A stretch of 64,000 nucleotides of DNA from positions 2,604,001-2,668,000 of the forward strand of contig JBAIAA010000117.1 of NCBI GenBank assembly GCA_037893245.1, given 5' to 3'. Source of the stretch: Crossaster papposus (lineage: Eukaryota > Echinodermata > Asteroidea > Velatida > Solasteridae). The position numbers and the translations under genes are program-made. This document shows positions 1 through 9,880 of the stretch, piece by piece (position 1 is the stretch's first letter; each line of letters starts with the position of its first letter). The notes beneath the pieces were generated by a model, which was given only the letters and a program-made list of their open reading frames with translations, ran no database searches and was not told the origin of the DNA.

Positions 1-60
1 AAAGTGTATTGGCAGAACAAACGTGTGTAAATCCTATGGGTAAAAACACTGAAAGTGGAA

Positions 61-324
61 AAAAAAAAAAAAAGGAAAAAGAAAAAAAAAAACTTTAACG
101 AAAACAAAAGCTGTTTCGGTGAAAAACCGAAACAGCTAAAAAAAAAAAAAAAAAAAAAAAATTTAACGATTACAAAAGCTGTTTCGGTGAAAAACCGAAA
201 CAGCTAAAAAAACTTTAACGAAAACAAAAGCTGTTTCGGTGAAAAACCGAAACAGCTAAAAAAACAAAAAAAAAAAAAAAACTTTAACGAAAACAAAAGC
301 TGTTTCGGTGAAAAACCGAAACAG

Positions 325-358
<34 letters not shown>

Positions 359-405
359 AACGAAAACAAAAGCTGTTTCGGTGAAAAACCGAAACAGCTA
401 AAAAC
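61..405. repeat. Tandem array of five identical 29-nt hairpins with poly-A spacers
   Basis: Five copies of one perfect inverted repeat lie at 109-137, 177-205, 229-257, 298-326 and 371-399. Each has a 12-bp stem (AGCTGTTTCGGT with its complement) and a 5-nt GAAAA loop. Each is preceded by a short TTTAACGA-like block and an A-rich run of variable length. The hairpins are identical while the A-runs vary, so the array probably grew by recent tandem duplication with slippage in the A tracts. No coding frame is visible. Confidence 0.9.
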
Positions 406-573
406 AAGTCAAGTATACATGTAGCTAAAGTCAGATTTGTAAATTTTTAGAAGATTTTATAATCAATCTAAATGCTGCGATCCGCTTTATGGGTATTTTT
501 GTAGCGCTCCCCCTTAAACCGTTGATTGATTATAGGGCTACGTTCGGGAACCATTGCGCGTCGCGCCTTTAAG

Positions 574-842
574 TTGAGTCAGCTTGCAACAAAGCTGATC
601 TTATCAAAGACCATATCAGAGATTATGACATTGACATTATGGCACTCACTGAAACCTGGTTCGTATCCGACAGTGACCAAAACACCGCCAATGTGACCCC
701 AAAAGGTTTTACCCTTGTCCACGCCCACAGAAAAGGCAGGAGAGGAGGTGGAATTGGCCTTCTGTGTAAATCCGGACGCAATCATACACTTCCTTCGAAG
801 ACATTGTTGTCGACATTAACCACAACAATCATCACTTACGGG
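574..842 (+). pseudogene. Non-LTR endonuclease domain, N-terminal part
   Basis: The reading frame covers the start of the apurinic endonuclease domain, including ALTETWF (a metal-binding region) and a glycine-rich GRRGGGIGLL segment. The frame is lost near 795 and continues one base out of phase, where the reading EDIVVDINHNNHHLRV leads directly into the next segment. No plausible start codon is visible upstream because the family's usual N-terminus is missing. Confidence 0.8.
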
Positions 843-2238
843 TAATGGTCCTTTACCGACCGCCACCTTCACATAAAAAACACCGAATTCCATTCAGCAT
901 GTTCATTGAAGAGTTTACAGAGCTACTTGATCAGCAGGTGCTCTTCAATGGTACTCTAATAATCACCGGTGATTTCAACATTCACCTGGACAACAACACA
1001 GCTGAAACAAATCACTTCCAAAAACTCCTCCAACAATACGACATGCAACAAATGGTGGACTTTGCTACTCACACATCTGGCCATATCATCGATTTTGTGA
1101 TTGCTCGCCGATCAGACAGCCTTATACAATCAGTGGTGTCGTCTGAGTTTGTGTCCGACCACTGCGCTGTCCATTGTTCACTAAATCTCCAGAAACCTAA
1201 GTACATTAAAAGACTGATCTCCTACCGCAAAACTAGGTCGATTGACTTGGACAAATTTAGAAATGACGTCATTGTCTCATCCATCACCACACATCCCGCC
1301 ACCGTACTCGATTCCCTAATTGATCAGTATAACTATGTCCTTACTCAACTGGTGGATTCTCACCCACCCATGAAAACTTGTCTGGTTATTGACCGGCCAG
1401 CTGTCCCATGGTACACCATACAGATCACCCTCGCCAAGCAACGTCGCCGCCAATTGGAGAGAAAGTGGCGTAAGTCTAAGCTCAAGATTGACCATGATAT
1501 ACTCAAATCCCAGCGGAATGTGGTGAAACATAAATTTGCTGAAGCAAAGTCCAACTACTACCACGATCAAATCAGAGACTGCCAAGGTGACCAACGAGCA
1601 CTCTTTCAGATAACTAATGGCCTCATGCACAGGAAACCAGCCCAAAAACTTCCAACACACGTGTCCCGCAAAGAACTTGCTGATAGGTTCTCTGTCTACT
1701 TCACCAGCAAAATCCAACGAATCAGAGATGATCTACGACCAAATGGCCCCGATCCTTCCTTACCTGGTTCAGACAATGCGGAAAACCTTCAGTCCTCCCA
1801 GTTCTCGGTTACTTCATTCACCCCGTCATCAGAACTCGAGATTGCCAAAATCATTTGGACCTCCCCTCCGAAATCCTGCCTGCTGGACCCTCTCCCCACA
1901 TCCATGGTCAAGGCTAGCCTGAACGAACTTACAGGACCTATCACACTCATCACAAACATGTCACTAAGCATCGGTTGTTTTCCTGAGCGCTTCAAGACAG
2001 CCCTGGTTACACCAGTCATAAAAAAACAGACACTCGACTCTGATGATATGAAAAACTATCGCCCAATTTTGAAAATGTCCTTCGTGTCAAAGGTCATTGA
2101 GAAAGTCGTTTCGAGCAGGTTAAACGCGCACTTGGCAAAATATCAGCTGCGTGAGAGCCACCAATCGGCATACAGATCATTCCACAGTGTTGAAACGGCT
2201 CTACTCAAGGTGCACAACGACATAATATGGGCAGTATA
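797..2238 (+). pseudogene. Non-LTR endonuclease C-terminal half, linker and RT N-terminus
   Basis: This long frame holds the endonuclease motifs GDFNIHLD and FVSDHCAVH, a basic linker and the first part of the reverse transcriptase, ending in HQSAYRSFHSVETALLKVHN. That last segment is the conserved stretch just before RT motif A. A frame slip near 2225 then moves translation into the next frame. The order endonuclease, linker, RT matches L2/CR1 ORF2. Confidence 0.85.
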
Positions 2239-3363
2239 GACAGCAAAAAGGCTGTACTACTAGTCTTGATCGATTTCTCAGCGGCCTTTGACACGATCGA
2301 CCATAAGGTACTTCTCTGTAGATTAAGTAAACATTTTGGTATCCAAGGCACTGCTCTTGGATGGCTTGAGTCTTACCTTAGTGATCGCCTCCAAGTTGTT
2401 AACATACTAGGGGAGTCTTCAATTCCAGCTAAGGTTCCGTATGGAGTACCACAGGGTTCTGTCCTCGGTCCAATTCTTTTTACACTATATACTTCACCCC
2501 TGGGTCACATAGCGCGCCAACATGGCTTACAATATCACTTCTATGCAGACGACACCCAATTATACACCTCATTCAGCCCCACTACCACAGGTGATAGCTC
2601 CAAGATGCTTGAGTCACTCGCCAACTGCCTGACCGATATCAAAAACTGGATGTCGGCCAATTTCCTCAAGTTCAATCTTGACAAAACCAAATTTCTTGTC
2701 ATATCGTCTCCCCAGCTCAAAAACAAAATACACATCCAAGACTTACAGATTGACGATGCTATTGACCAACCCAGCTCTGATGCGCGTAATCTTGGAGTGT
2801 CATTTGATCGTTTCATGACTCTAGAGAAACATGTCTCTAACACATGCCAGGTGTCCTATATGCACATTAGAAGGATTGCAGCAATCCGGCGCCTGCTCAC
2901 AACGAATGCAGCACAGCAGCTCATACATGCCTTCATCACCACCAGACTCGACGTCTGCAACAGTCTCCTTGCTAGACTGCCTCAAAATACACTGCGTCGA
3001 TTACAATCAGTCCAAAATGCTGCTGCAAGATTACTTACAGGTACAAAAATGTCTTCTCATATCTCTCCCATCCTACACAATCTACACTGGCTACCAATTA
3101 GTTTCAGAATTCAGTACAAAATCAACCTCCTGACATTCAAAACACTTCATGGTTCAGTCCCTTCCTACCTTCAGAGCATGCTTCAGCACCGGCATGCCAG
3201 GCCAGGTCTGAGGTCATCAGGCAGCATGCTTTTTGTTCCCCGGACTCGCCTTGTCTCTTATGGTGATAGAGCTTTCTCTTATTATTATTATCAGATAAGA
3301 AAGTCTTTGACAGCGCGCGCTTGCCGACTATCACAAAGGGCGTCTGTTGTATGCCGTAAATAA
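2227..3363 (+). pseudogene. Non-LTR reverse transcriptase core and C-terminal domain
   Basis: RT motif A (LIDFSAAFDTIDH), motif B (VPQGSVLGPILF) and the catalytic motif C (FYADDTQLYTSF) are intact. They are followed by thumb and C-terminal blocks ending in LHGSVPSYLQSML. At about 3280 a TAT microsatellite gives four tyrosines where the family normally has a P-x-LWN-type block, and the remaining 23 residues do not look like the family. Confidence 0.9.
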
Positions 3364-3489
3364 ACCGCAGCCCGAACAGATATGATTGTATGGCCTTGGT
3401 TGGGCTACTCTGGCGTGGTCTCGATCGATTGACAATAACTTTTGCAGCACATTTTAAGTTCTTAAGTTCATCTTGAGTAAACAAGTTTT

Positions 3490-3668
3490 TTCTTTCATTT
3501 GCAAGCAGTTTTGATACATTTTGTTAAATATCGACTGTATCTTGAGAATATCGTCTGGGTCTTGATTTTTCGATATTTTTTAAAACTAAAGTCGATACTG
3601 TCGATATCGTCTTCAGTATCGTATCGTGACGATATTATCGTGATATCGTCCAGCGCTAGTACATGGCG
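3490..3668 (-). mobile_element. Terminal fragment of a hAT-like GGACGATA/ATCG-rich small element
   Basis: Read on the minus strand, this begins CTAGCGCTGGACGATATCAC and runs into a block dense in CGATAT and ATCG motifs. This resembles the GGGCGATA-type ends of hAT-like elements, including the one at 59676-61387 in this window. The matching second terminus was not found, so it is a fragment joined to the RT relic on its right. Confidence 0.4.
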
Positions 3669-4022
3669 GGGGATAATGTCCTCGAGCGTATCCATACAAG
3701 GAGAATAAAACGGTTCTAAGTACGGAACCCTGTGAAACCCTAAAATGAAGAACCTGCTGCTTTGACAACGTTGACTCAATTGATACCCTTTGAGTTCGCA
3801 TACTCAAGAAAAAGGTCAACCAATCGTAAACCTTTCCCCCATTCCAAAATGAACTTTCAATCTTTTCAAATGGATATCACGGTCAACCATGTCAAAAGCG
3901 GCAGTAAAATCTAGCATAATTCAAATGACATCACACTGTTTATTAAGGGCACACATAACATCATTGTGCACTCATAAGAGTGCAGTTTTAGTGCTAAGAC
4001 CCTCACGATAAGCAGATTGGAA
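3669..4022 (-). pseudogene. Decayed L2/CR1-like RT fragment
   Basis: On the minus strand, translated with frameshifts and stops, the order is a QSAYREGLSTKTALL block, then LDFTAAFDMVDRDIH (RT motif A), then VSQGSVLRTVLFSLY (motif B). These are the motifs of an L2/CR1-type reverse transcriptase, with several in-frame stops. The fragment lacks the catalytic FxDD region, which would lie to the left where the hAT-like fragment sits. Confidence 0.75.
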
Positions 4023-4238
4023 TTTAACGTACAAAGCATTATTCTGAAGATATGTGCGGAGTGTATTTTTTATAGATTGTTATCTAATCCCACATTTTTA
4101 TCAATGGACAAACAATTGCCTCCTTACAATAATCAGGAAAAAAACCAGAATCACAATATGAACCAAGATAGGAGCAAAATTATCAAGACAATCTTTGACT
4201 AACTTAGTTGGCAATTTTTACCTTCTAAACGATTTCAG

Positions 4239-4444
4239 GTAAGAAACCACAAGACTCGTGGCAAGTATGGCCCGCAGATGGTGGCTGTGGGAGAGCCCCT
4301 CTACAAGTGGCTGTTCATTTACATGATGGTGGGCAGGCCACAGACTCCAAAATGTCCACAGCCAGTCATCAAGGACAGGGAGAGACCATTCTTCCTGGAG
4401 ACTGGTGGAAAATGTGTATCAAAAGTTTCCCAAAAATTAAACAG
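4239..4444 (+). CDS. Gene 1 exon A: tyrosine-recombinase-like domain (Crypton type), middle part
   Basis: This is an internal exon of a host gene. It follows a polypyrimidine tract ending in TTTCAG and ends at AG followed by GTAAAG. It is open throughout in one frame (68 codons plus two bases) and begins VRNHKTRGKYGPQMVAV, followed by LYKWLFIYMMVGRP and FFLETGGK. The HKT-x-KYGP block and the FFL-x-TGGK block are recognisable from deuterostome proteins that carry a Crypton-like tyrosine recombinase domain. Its phase (2) matches exon B at 9659. The exons that should precede it were not identified. The protein is inferred to be a DNA-binding, recombinase-derived host protein, and its catalytic activity is doubtful. 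Confidence 0.75.
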
Positions 4445-5124
4445 GTAAAGTCATTTTATGTCAGCTTTTTCCATTCATTGACAAATGTACTCCATTTGCG
4501 ATTGTCCCATTTTACATTTGCCTATCCAATCAAATTACGTTCAAAACGATTCGGGCCCTCCAACCAGAGCCCCGTCCAATCATCAGCCAGATGACAACTT
4601 GCTTTTGTTATTAGTAATGTAAAGATATATACGGTATGCCAACCACAGACCACCTCTAACTCTCTAGAGTCACGAGACCTGCCGCAACCAAAAAAAGCAT
4701 CTCCCAACCTCTGCTCATTCAAATAATCCTCAAGATCCAATTTACGTCAAATACGACAAGTAATCAAAAGAGTTGGTCGCCGGTAAAATAAACAGTCTCA
4801 CGCTTTCGTTGAAAAACAAATTGTGGTAATCTAATCGATGATCGAGGTAAAAAGATAGCGAAAAATGGTTCCTTTTTTTAAAAGTGCAGTCGCACACGCT
4901 TGTCATGACAGATAATGAGCAGACCTTTAAACTATTGCAACCAATAGATAATGTTAGGGGTAACCATCACAAAAAGTTAAACAACTTTGTTTTAGACCTT
5001 TTTTTTTAAACATTGAACAAACAAGCTACGGTAAGTCTAAAACATTGAAAGAGATTTACAAGTGATACAATGCCAAATGAAATTGTCCATAGTGATATCA
5101 ATATAAGATTTTCATAGTTGCCAG
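4445..5124. other. Intronic sequence, no gene seen
   Basis: AT-rich sequence between exon A and the long inverted-arm unit. Only short chance ORFs and a few homopolymer runs are visible, and no protein motif. Confidence 0.5.
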
Positions 5125-6279
5125 GCAACCCATATCCACATAGTTAGTCCAGCGGATAAGTGCAAAAATGTAAAAGTTTCGTGCACTTTGTGGTAAAAGC
5201 ATGAAACTAGGCACACATGTACTTTGTACCAAAACATGAAATTTTTGATATAGTGCCATCTCTGAATTGACCTGTGGTGACCTTGGCGGCCATTTTCCAA
5301 AATGGCCGCCATTTCTGATATAAAACTACATAACTCGGAAAGTAAGAGGCCTAGAATCTTCATTCCATTGGCTATGTATATGTTTTCCGTGTCCAACAGT
5401 TCAAAAAATGCATTATTGAGCGTGTCAGACGATTGGGTCCGCCATTTTCAAAATGGCGTGCTCATTTTCCAAAATGGCCGCCATTTCTGATATAAAACTA
5501 CATAACTCGGAAAGTAAGAGGCCTAGAATCTTCATTCCAGTGGCTATGTATATATTTTCCGTGTCCAACAGTTGAACAAATGCCTTATTGAGTGTGTCAG
5601 ACGATTAGGTCCGCCATTTTCAAAATGGCGTCCTTATTCTTCAAAATGACAGTCCTTATTCTTCAAAATGGCAGTCCTGCAGCCCAAAATACTGTATTAA
5701 AGAACTCAACGGCATTCATGGTGAAAAAAAATTAGGTTATAAGGGTCAGTCACTTTCACATAGGTACATGTACTAACAATACCTCCGGACCACAGTATCT
5801 GTCATTTTTAAAGATGGCGTCCTATCCCCTATGGTGGCCCTTCAAAAATGTAGAAACTATATAGCTGTAGCCTACACATATTGCAAGTTTGGAAATAATG
5901 GGATTATGCTAGATCTTAAAAAACCCAAATCGTGTTTATTGGGAAGCAGCGTAATCATACATGTTACTTACGGTTTTTTTAATTTTTAGAACGATTCTCG
6001 GTCACCTGGGAAGGACATTAACGTGAAGGACGTGTAATACTGGGTTTTGTAGAATTTTCTTTCTTTTTCTTTGAGACTATTAGGTTTATTAATTCTAATG
6101 GAGTGCTTTTGCAAGAAGGTATAGCACAGAGAAACCGGTTTATGCAGGCATACTTCAAGGAATGATCAGTTTATTTTTTTATAATTGTTTTGATCAATTC
6201 TAGAGTTAGCTGCAGTGAATCAGAACTCATTCTATGTGGGAAGGGGAGGGTGTTTATGGGAGTTGTCACAAGTCAGAAC

Positions 6280-6815
6280 TTGTTCTCATCGTTTTCGTTA
6301 TTTTTTTTTGAGATGCTGAAGCAGTTCTGCTGCGTGAAGTATCATTGGATTGTAGATGTGTGGCTGGTCTGCAGAGATAAATCTGTATAATTTATGATGT
6401 GCTGGTATGCCAGCAGTGTGGTTGCGTAACTATTCCACCCAGAGCATATACGCTTCATGGGAGGTCAGTTCAGGCCACATTTTTTCCCCGCGAGATTGCA
6501 GTCTGTAGGAAGGGGGGGGGGGGGGGGGGGGGTTACTTGTACAAGTTTCAAAAGAACCCCTCCGTGCTTTTTCGTTATTTGTTTGGGACGCGGAAAAGGT
6601 TCTGCTGACAAGTATCAAATGGATTGTATTTGTGACTGGTCTGCAGAGATAGATCTGTAATTGTACGTTAACTAGTGGGTATGCTAGAAAGTGGTTGTTT
6701 GACTGGTCTCTCCAGAGCGTAGTTCTTAACTCTAGATTTCCTTTTTTTTGTGAGACACGCATCTGGGGGTCAGTTCTAGCCACATTATCTCTGCTAGATG
6801 ACAGTCCGTGATTGG
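6280..6815. repeat. Two-copy tandem duplication, period about 271 bp
   Basis: The phrase CTGGTCTGCAGAGATAAATC recurs, with one change, 271 bp later (near 6364 and 6635). Further matches follow on both sides, including a CAGTTC(A/T)GGCCACATT-like block. The first copy contains a poly-G tract (6510-6532) that the second lacks. Confidence 0.7.
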
Positions 6816-7239
6816 AGTTCGTGGACGGGCAAATACATCAAACGTCTGCAGGCCAATTGGGCCAGTTAGACATTCCCTAAAAGCGGGAGTTTCAAACCCT
6901 GTCTCTGGTTTTGGCAACGCGATGACTGGTTTGTGTATCGCAACAGTGGTCCCTTTGTTTTTAGTTCACACAGTGATTGATTATTACCGGTGATAATATG
7001 CCGTCCCCTCTTTTTTTTCTTTTTTTGGAAGGGGAGCAGGGCATATTTTCTGTGCTATATCATGCACGTCATCAGTCACCTTCTTATATAGTTCATTTTC
7101 CTTTCCTTGTTTTTATGTGTGTGTCGGTTGATATGACACGTGGCAAGGACAAGGGGGGGGGGTTGACTTATTTATTTTGTGTTAGTCTTGAGATCCATTT
7201 CTTTGATCATTGTTTTGTTCTTTCGATAGTTCCAATAGA

Positions 7240-8155
7240 ATTTGCAGATTCTCCTCATCAAGATTTTGTTCCTCTTGGTTGGATTGTGGAGATGCTTTAG
7301 TCCTAGATCGAACACGTTCATCTTTTATGTTTTTGTGCCGTTTGTATGCCAGGATGGGTTGGGTATCAAATAGCCTATTCAGATATTCGTTTTCGCTAAT
7401 CAAGGGCCAGTGTTTGAGGATAGCCCGTTTGAGGGCTGGGTGCGCGACATGTGGGTAGTATGGTAGGACGAACACCAGTGGGATATTGTTTTTGGTTTTT
7501 TTCACGCTTAGGGTCCGCGGGAGTCTTGCCCCTTTGAGAAAGGAGGGCTAGGTCTTCGTTTGTCTTTGAAGAATTCATCCCTCTCCTCAAAGTCTTTTAA
7601 ATGGGTACATATACGTTTGTATTTGGTCACTTCGCCCTTGATTAATCCGCCAAATACCGACTTAGGGTGTGCTGAATCTCGAGCTAGGTACTGAAATGTA
7701 TTAGTTTTTTTGGTAGCGACTCGAGTATCTAATATCTCTTCATGTATGAATCGTTTGCCTTTGTAGATAATAAGGTCGAGAAAAGTGACTTGGCGGTGCG
7801 AGATCTCAGACGTGAACTTCAGCGTAGGATGACTTTTATTAAGTGATTGCACTAGGTCAGCAGCCTGCTTTTCATTTCCGTTAAAGATTATAAGAACATC
7901 GTCTCTATATCTCATGTAGCTCACAATTAAGGGAATTGTGAGGGAGGATTTTGTCTTGTTCGTATTTGAATAGGGTTATGTCACAAATCTCCGGACTGCA
8001 TTCGCTGCCCATGGCCACGCAAATATTTTGTCTAAAAAACTTGCCATTGAATTCAAACGTGTTTCGACGCATAATGAGTTCAAGGAGACTTTGCGCGTGG
8101 TCTGTCGTGGGCTTGGGTATTGCGTATATTCCGTCTTGAGGCAAGCAAAGTGTGC
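7240..8155 (-). pseudogene. Penelope-like element reverse transcriptase relic
   Basis: The minus strand encodes the C-terminal two thirds of a Penelope-like RT over at least three frames. The order is IPKPTTDHAQ, RRNTFEFNGKFFRQ and AMGSECSPE (palm blocks), a YMRYRDDVLIIF catalytic block, VTFLDLIIYKG, then YLARDSAHPKSVFGG, and finally ILKHWPLISENEYLN with LAYKRHKNIKD. Frame changes fall near 7925 and between 7460 and 7600. A GIY-YIG endonuclease domain, present in many Penelope-like elements, is not visible downstream. It lies inside the inverted-arm unit. Confidence 0.8.
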
Positions 8156-8275
8156 AGAGAACTTTTGCGCTTTGGCTGCACCAAGGGATGTCGAGCTAAT
8201 TGCAAGTGCATGAAAGCTGCACTGACATGCACAGCCCTCGGTGTAAATGTGGAGGCTCTTTTTCTTGCTAGTGTG
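8113..8275 (+). pseudogene. Relic of a cysteine-rich (CKC-type) protein segment
   Basis: The plus strand reads FGCTKGCRANCKCMKAALTC and then, after a one-base frame slip, RCKCGGSFSC. The spacing of cysteines (GC-x3-C-x2-NCKC-x6-C) resembles cysteine-rich tails seen in some transposon-linked invertebrate proteins. Only about 50 codons are recognisable, with no start or stop context. It abuts the Penelope-like relic on the opposite strand. Confidence 0.45.
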
Positions 8276-9005
8276 ACGGATTTCCAAGTTTGTTCTTTGG
8301 GTGTTTTTTTTGTTGGGGGGGGGGGGGCTTTTTTGTTTGCTTAATTAAAACAGGTGAGCAATATTGTGATATCCACTATGTGCAGAGTAGCCAATTAGTC
8401 TTTATTCAAGCCTTTGATCCTAAAAATCACCATGTGTCACCAGAATAAAGGCTTCATGCCATTGAGTGCTTTAGATATGGAATTTATGGCCATTGAAGAC
8501 CACCATTTTGAAGAATAAGGACGCCATTTTCAAAATGGCGGACCTAATCGTCTGACACAGTCAATAATGCATTTGTTGAACTGATGGACACGAAAAACAT
8601 ATACATAGCCACTGGAATGAAGATTCTAGGCCTCTTACTTTCCGAGTTATGTAGTTTTATATAAAAAATGGCGGCCATTTTGGAAAATGAGGACGCCATT
8701 TTGAAAATGGCGGACCCAATCGTCTGACACACTCAATAATGCATTTGTTGAACTGTTGGACACGGAAAACATATACATAGCCACTGGAATGAAGATTCTA
8801 GGCCTCTTACTTTTCGAGTTATGTAGTTTTGTATCAGAAATGGCGGCCATTTTGGAAAATGGCCGCCAAGGCCACCACAGGCAAATTCAGAGATGGCACT
8901 ATATCTAAAATTTCATGTTTTGGTATAAAGTACAAGTGTGCCAAGTTTCATGCTTTTACCACAAAGTGCACAACATTTCCTCTTATCCGCTGGACTAAGT
9001 GGTCA

Positions 9006-9489
9006 TAAGTTCCGAACGCAACTCGCACGCAACTAATAGGTTTTATAGGTTTGAAGTATGCAACAAGCACGCAGGTTATCGCAGACACACGCAGAGTAAG
9101 TTCAGAAATGTTGAACATGTTCAATAATTCTCTGCGAATGCCTGTGATCAATTTATACGCAACAGGGATGCTACGCACAAAACAGGAACGCAACTCGTAA
9201 GTTATAAACGCAGGTGATCGCAGGTCTAAATTTTGGGGAATTTGGACAGGTTTTGGTAGTGTACATGTTGTGATCGTTTTGCGATCGTGTTGCCTACCCC
9301 CAACCAACAAAAAAACCCACTGTTTTTGAGTGCTTTTTGTTGATGGGGTGGAGTGACTTGTCTAGAGTGGTCTTGTGAAGCCGCGGGTTTCGTGACAAGG
9401 CGGAATGATGCTTTTTTTGTTGCAGCGGGTCTCTAGATAGGGGTGGTCTGGGATCGACGTATCTGTACTACTCGTATACAGCGTAATTT
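9006..9489. other. Intronic sequence, no gene seen
   Basis: Unassigned sequence rich in CGCAAC/CGCA motifs near 9015-9200. A 120-codon minus frame here shows no recognisable domain and is treated as chance. Confidence 0.4.
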
Positions 9490-9561
9490 AATGTATTTAA
9501 TTTAAAGGACTCTAGTTCTGGTAGATACGTGCGCTATAAAAATACAGTATTATTATTATTA
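9490..9561 (+). mobile_element. Short 3' tail of an L2/CR1-like element
   Basis: The segment ending GCGCTATAAAAATACAG followed by four TTA/TAT units has the form of L2/CR1 3' ends (a short conserved 3' UTR and a simple 3' repeat). No coding sequence remains, so it would be a strongly 5'-truncated insertion. Confidence 0.45.
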
Positions 9562-9658
9562 ACTGAGAGAGGCTTTTTGATAGTTTGTGATATGAGGTAT
9601 ACATACGATGTATGTAGAGGGTTCTAAATAAACACAACATTAAATGTTCATCTTCTAG

Positions 9659-9728
9659 AATGTGGGAAAAGAAAGGAAAGCCAGGAAAGCCGACAGCCAC
9701 CATCATCAGAAAGTCCGTAGCAACCCAG
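9659..9728 (+). CDS. Gene 1 exon B: recombinase-like domain, R-motif segment
   Basis: Seventy bases after an acceptor (CTTCTAG) and before a GTGAGA donor. The first base completes the split arginine codon from exon A. The next 23 codons read MWEKKGKPGKPTATIIRKSV and end in ATQ. The T-x-T-x-IRKSVAT block corresponds to the HxxR region of tyrosine recombinases, but the histidine position appears to be replaced. This is why I infer a domesticated and perhaps inactive domain. It ends in phase 0, matching exon C. Confidence 0.75.
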
Positions 9729-9880
9729 GTGAGAAGCTTTTTTTAAAAAGGAATGTAGAGGAGTGCAAACCTGGGTGGGGAACAAACATGGACGGGCTAA
9801 AACCACAAGAAATACGGAAGTTGCCCAAAATCAACCTTGCAAAATTATGATTTTGAAGTTGAAGCCTACATGTAGATTGT

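Larger units (their letters stand above)
574..3360 (+). mobile_element. Broken L2/CR1-like non-LTR retrotransposon (endonuclease plus reverse transcriptase)
   Basis: The plus strand encodes the ORF2-type polyprotein of a non-LTR retrotransposon in three frames. It has an AP-endonuclease-like start with ALTETWF, then GDFNIHLD and SDH motifs, then a reverse transcriptase with DFSAAFDTIDH, VPYGVPQGSVLGPILF and FYADDTQLY. A C-terminal block HNLHWLPISFRIQYKI is typical of the L2/CR1 group. The N-terminus is incomplete because the frame has a stop at 570. Two single-base frameshifts break the protein, near 795 and near 2225. After about 3280 a run of TAT codons replaces the usual C-terminal sequence, so the 3' end also looks rearranged. 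It is a dead copy. Confidence 0.9.
5125..9005. mobile_element. Composite unit with ~550-bp inverted arms around a decayed Penelope-like RT
   Basis: The left arm (about 5125-5730) and right arm (about 8430-9005) are inverted copies. Both begin with the TAGTCCAGCGGATAAG-type end. Each holds two tandem ~180-bp subunits carrying the phrases CATAACTCGGAAAGTAAGAG (left) and its complement (right). Each subunit is bounded by blocks built on AAAATGGCGGCC, which form short palindromes such as GCCATTTTCAAAATGGCG. The 2.7-kb interior has a tandemly duplicated ~271-bp segment (near 6280-6810), poly-G tracts and a minus-strand Penelope-like RT relic. It may be one element or two copies of a small element in opposite orientation around another insert. 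No clean target duplication was found. Confidence 0.75.

Noticed and set aside
61-405. CRISPR-like array of hairpin repeats
   Set aside because: The spacers are A-rich low complexity, not unique sequences, and the window is eukaryotic.
6880-6905. GTTTCAAACCC resembling a tRNA T-loop
   Set aside because: No acceptor stem, D-arm or anticodon arm can be assembled around it.
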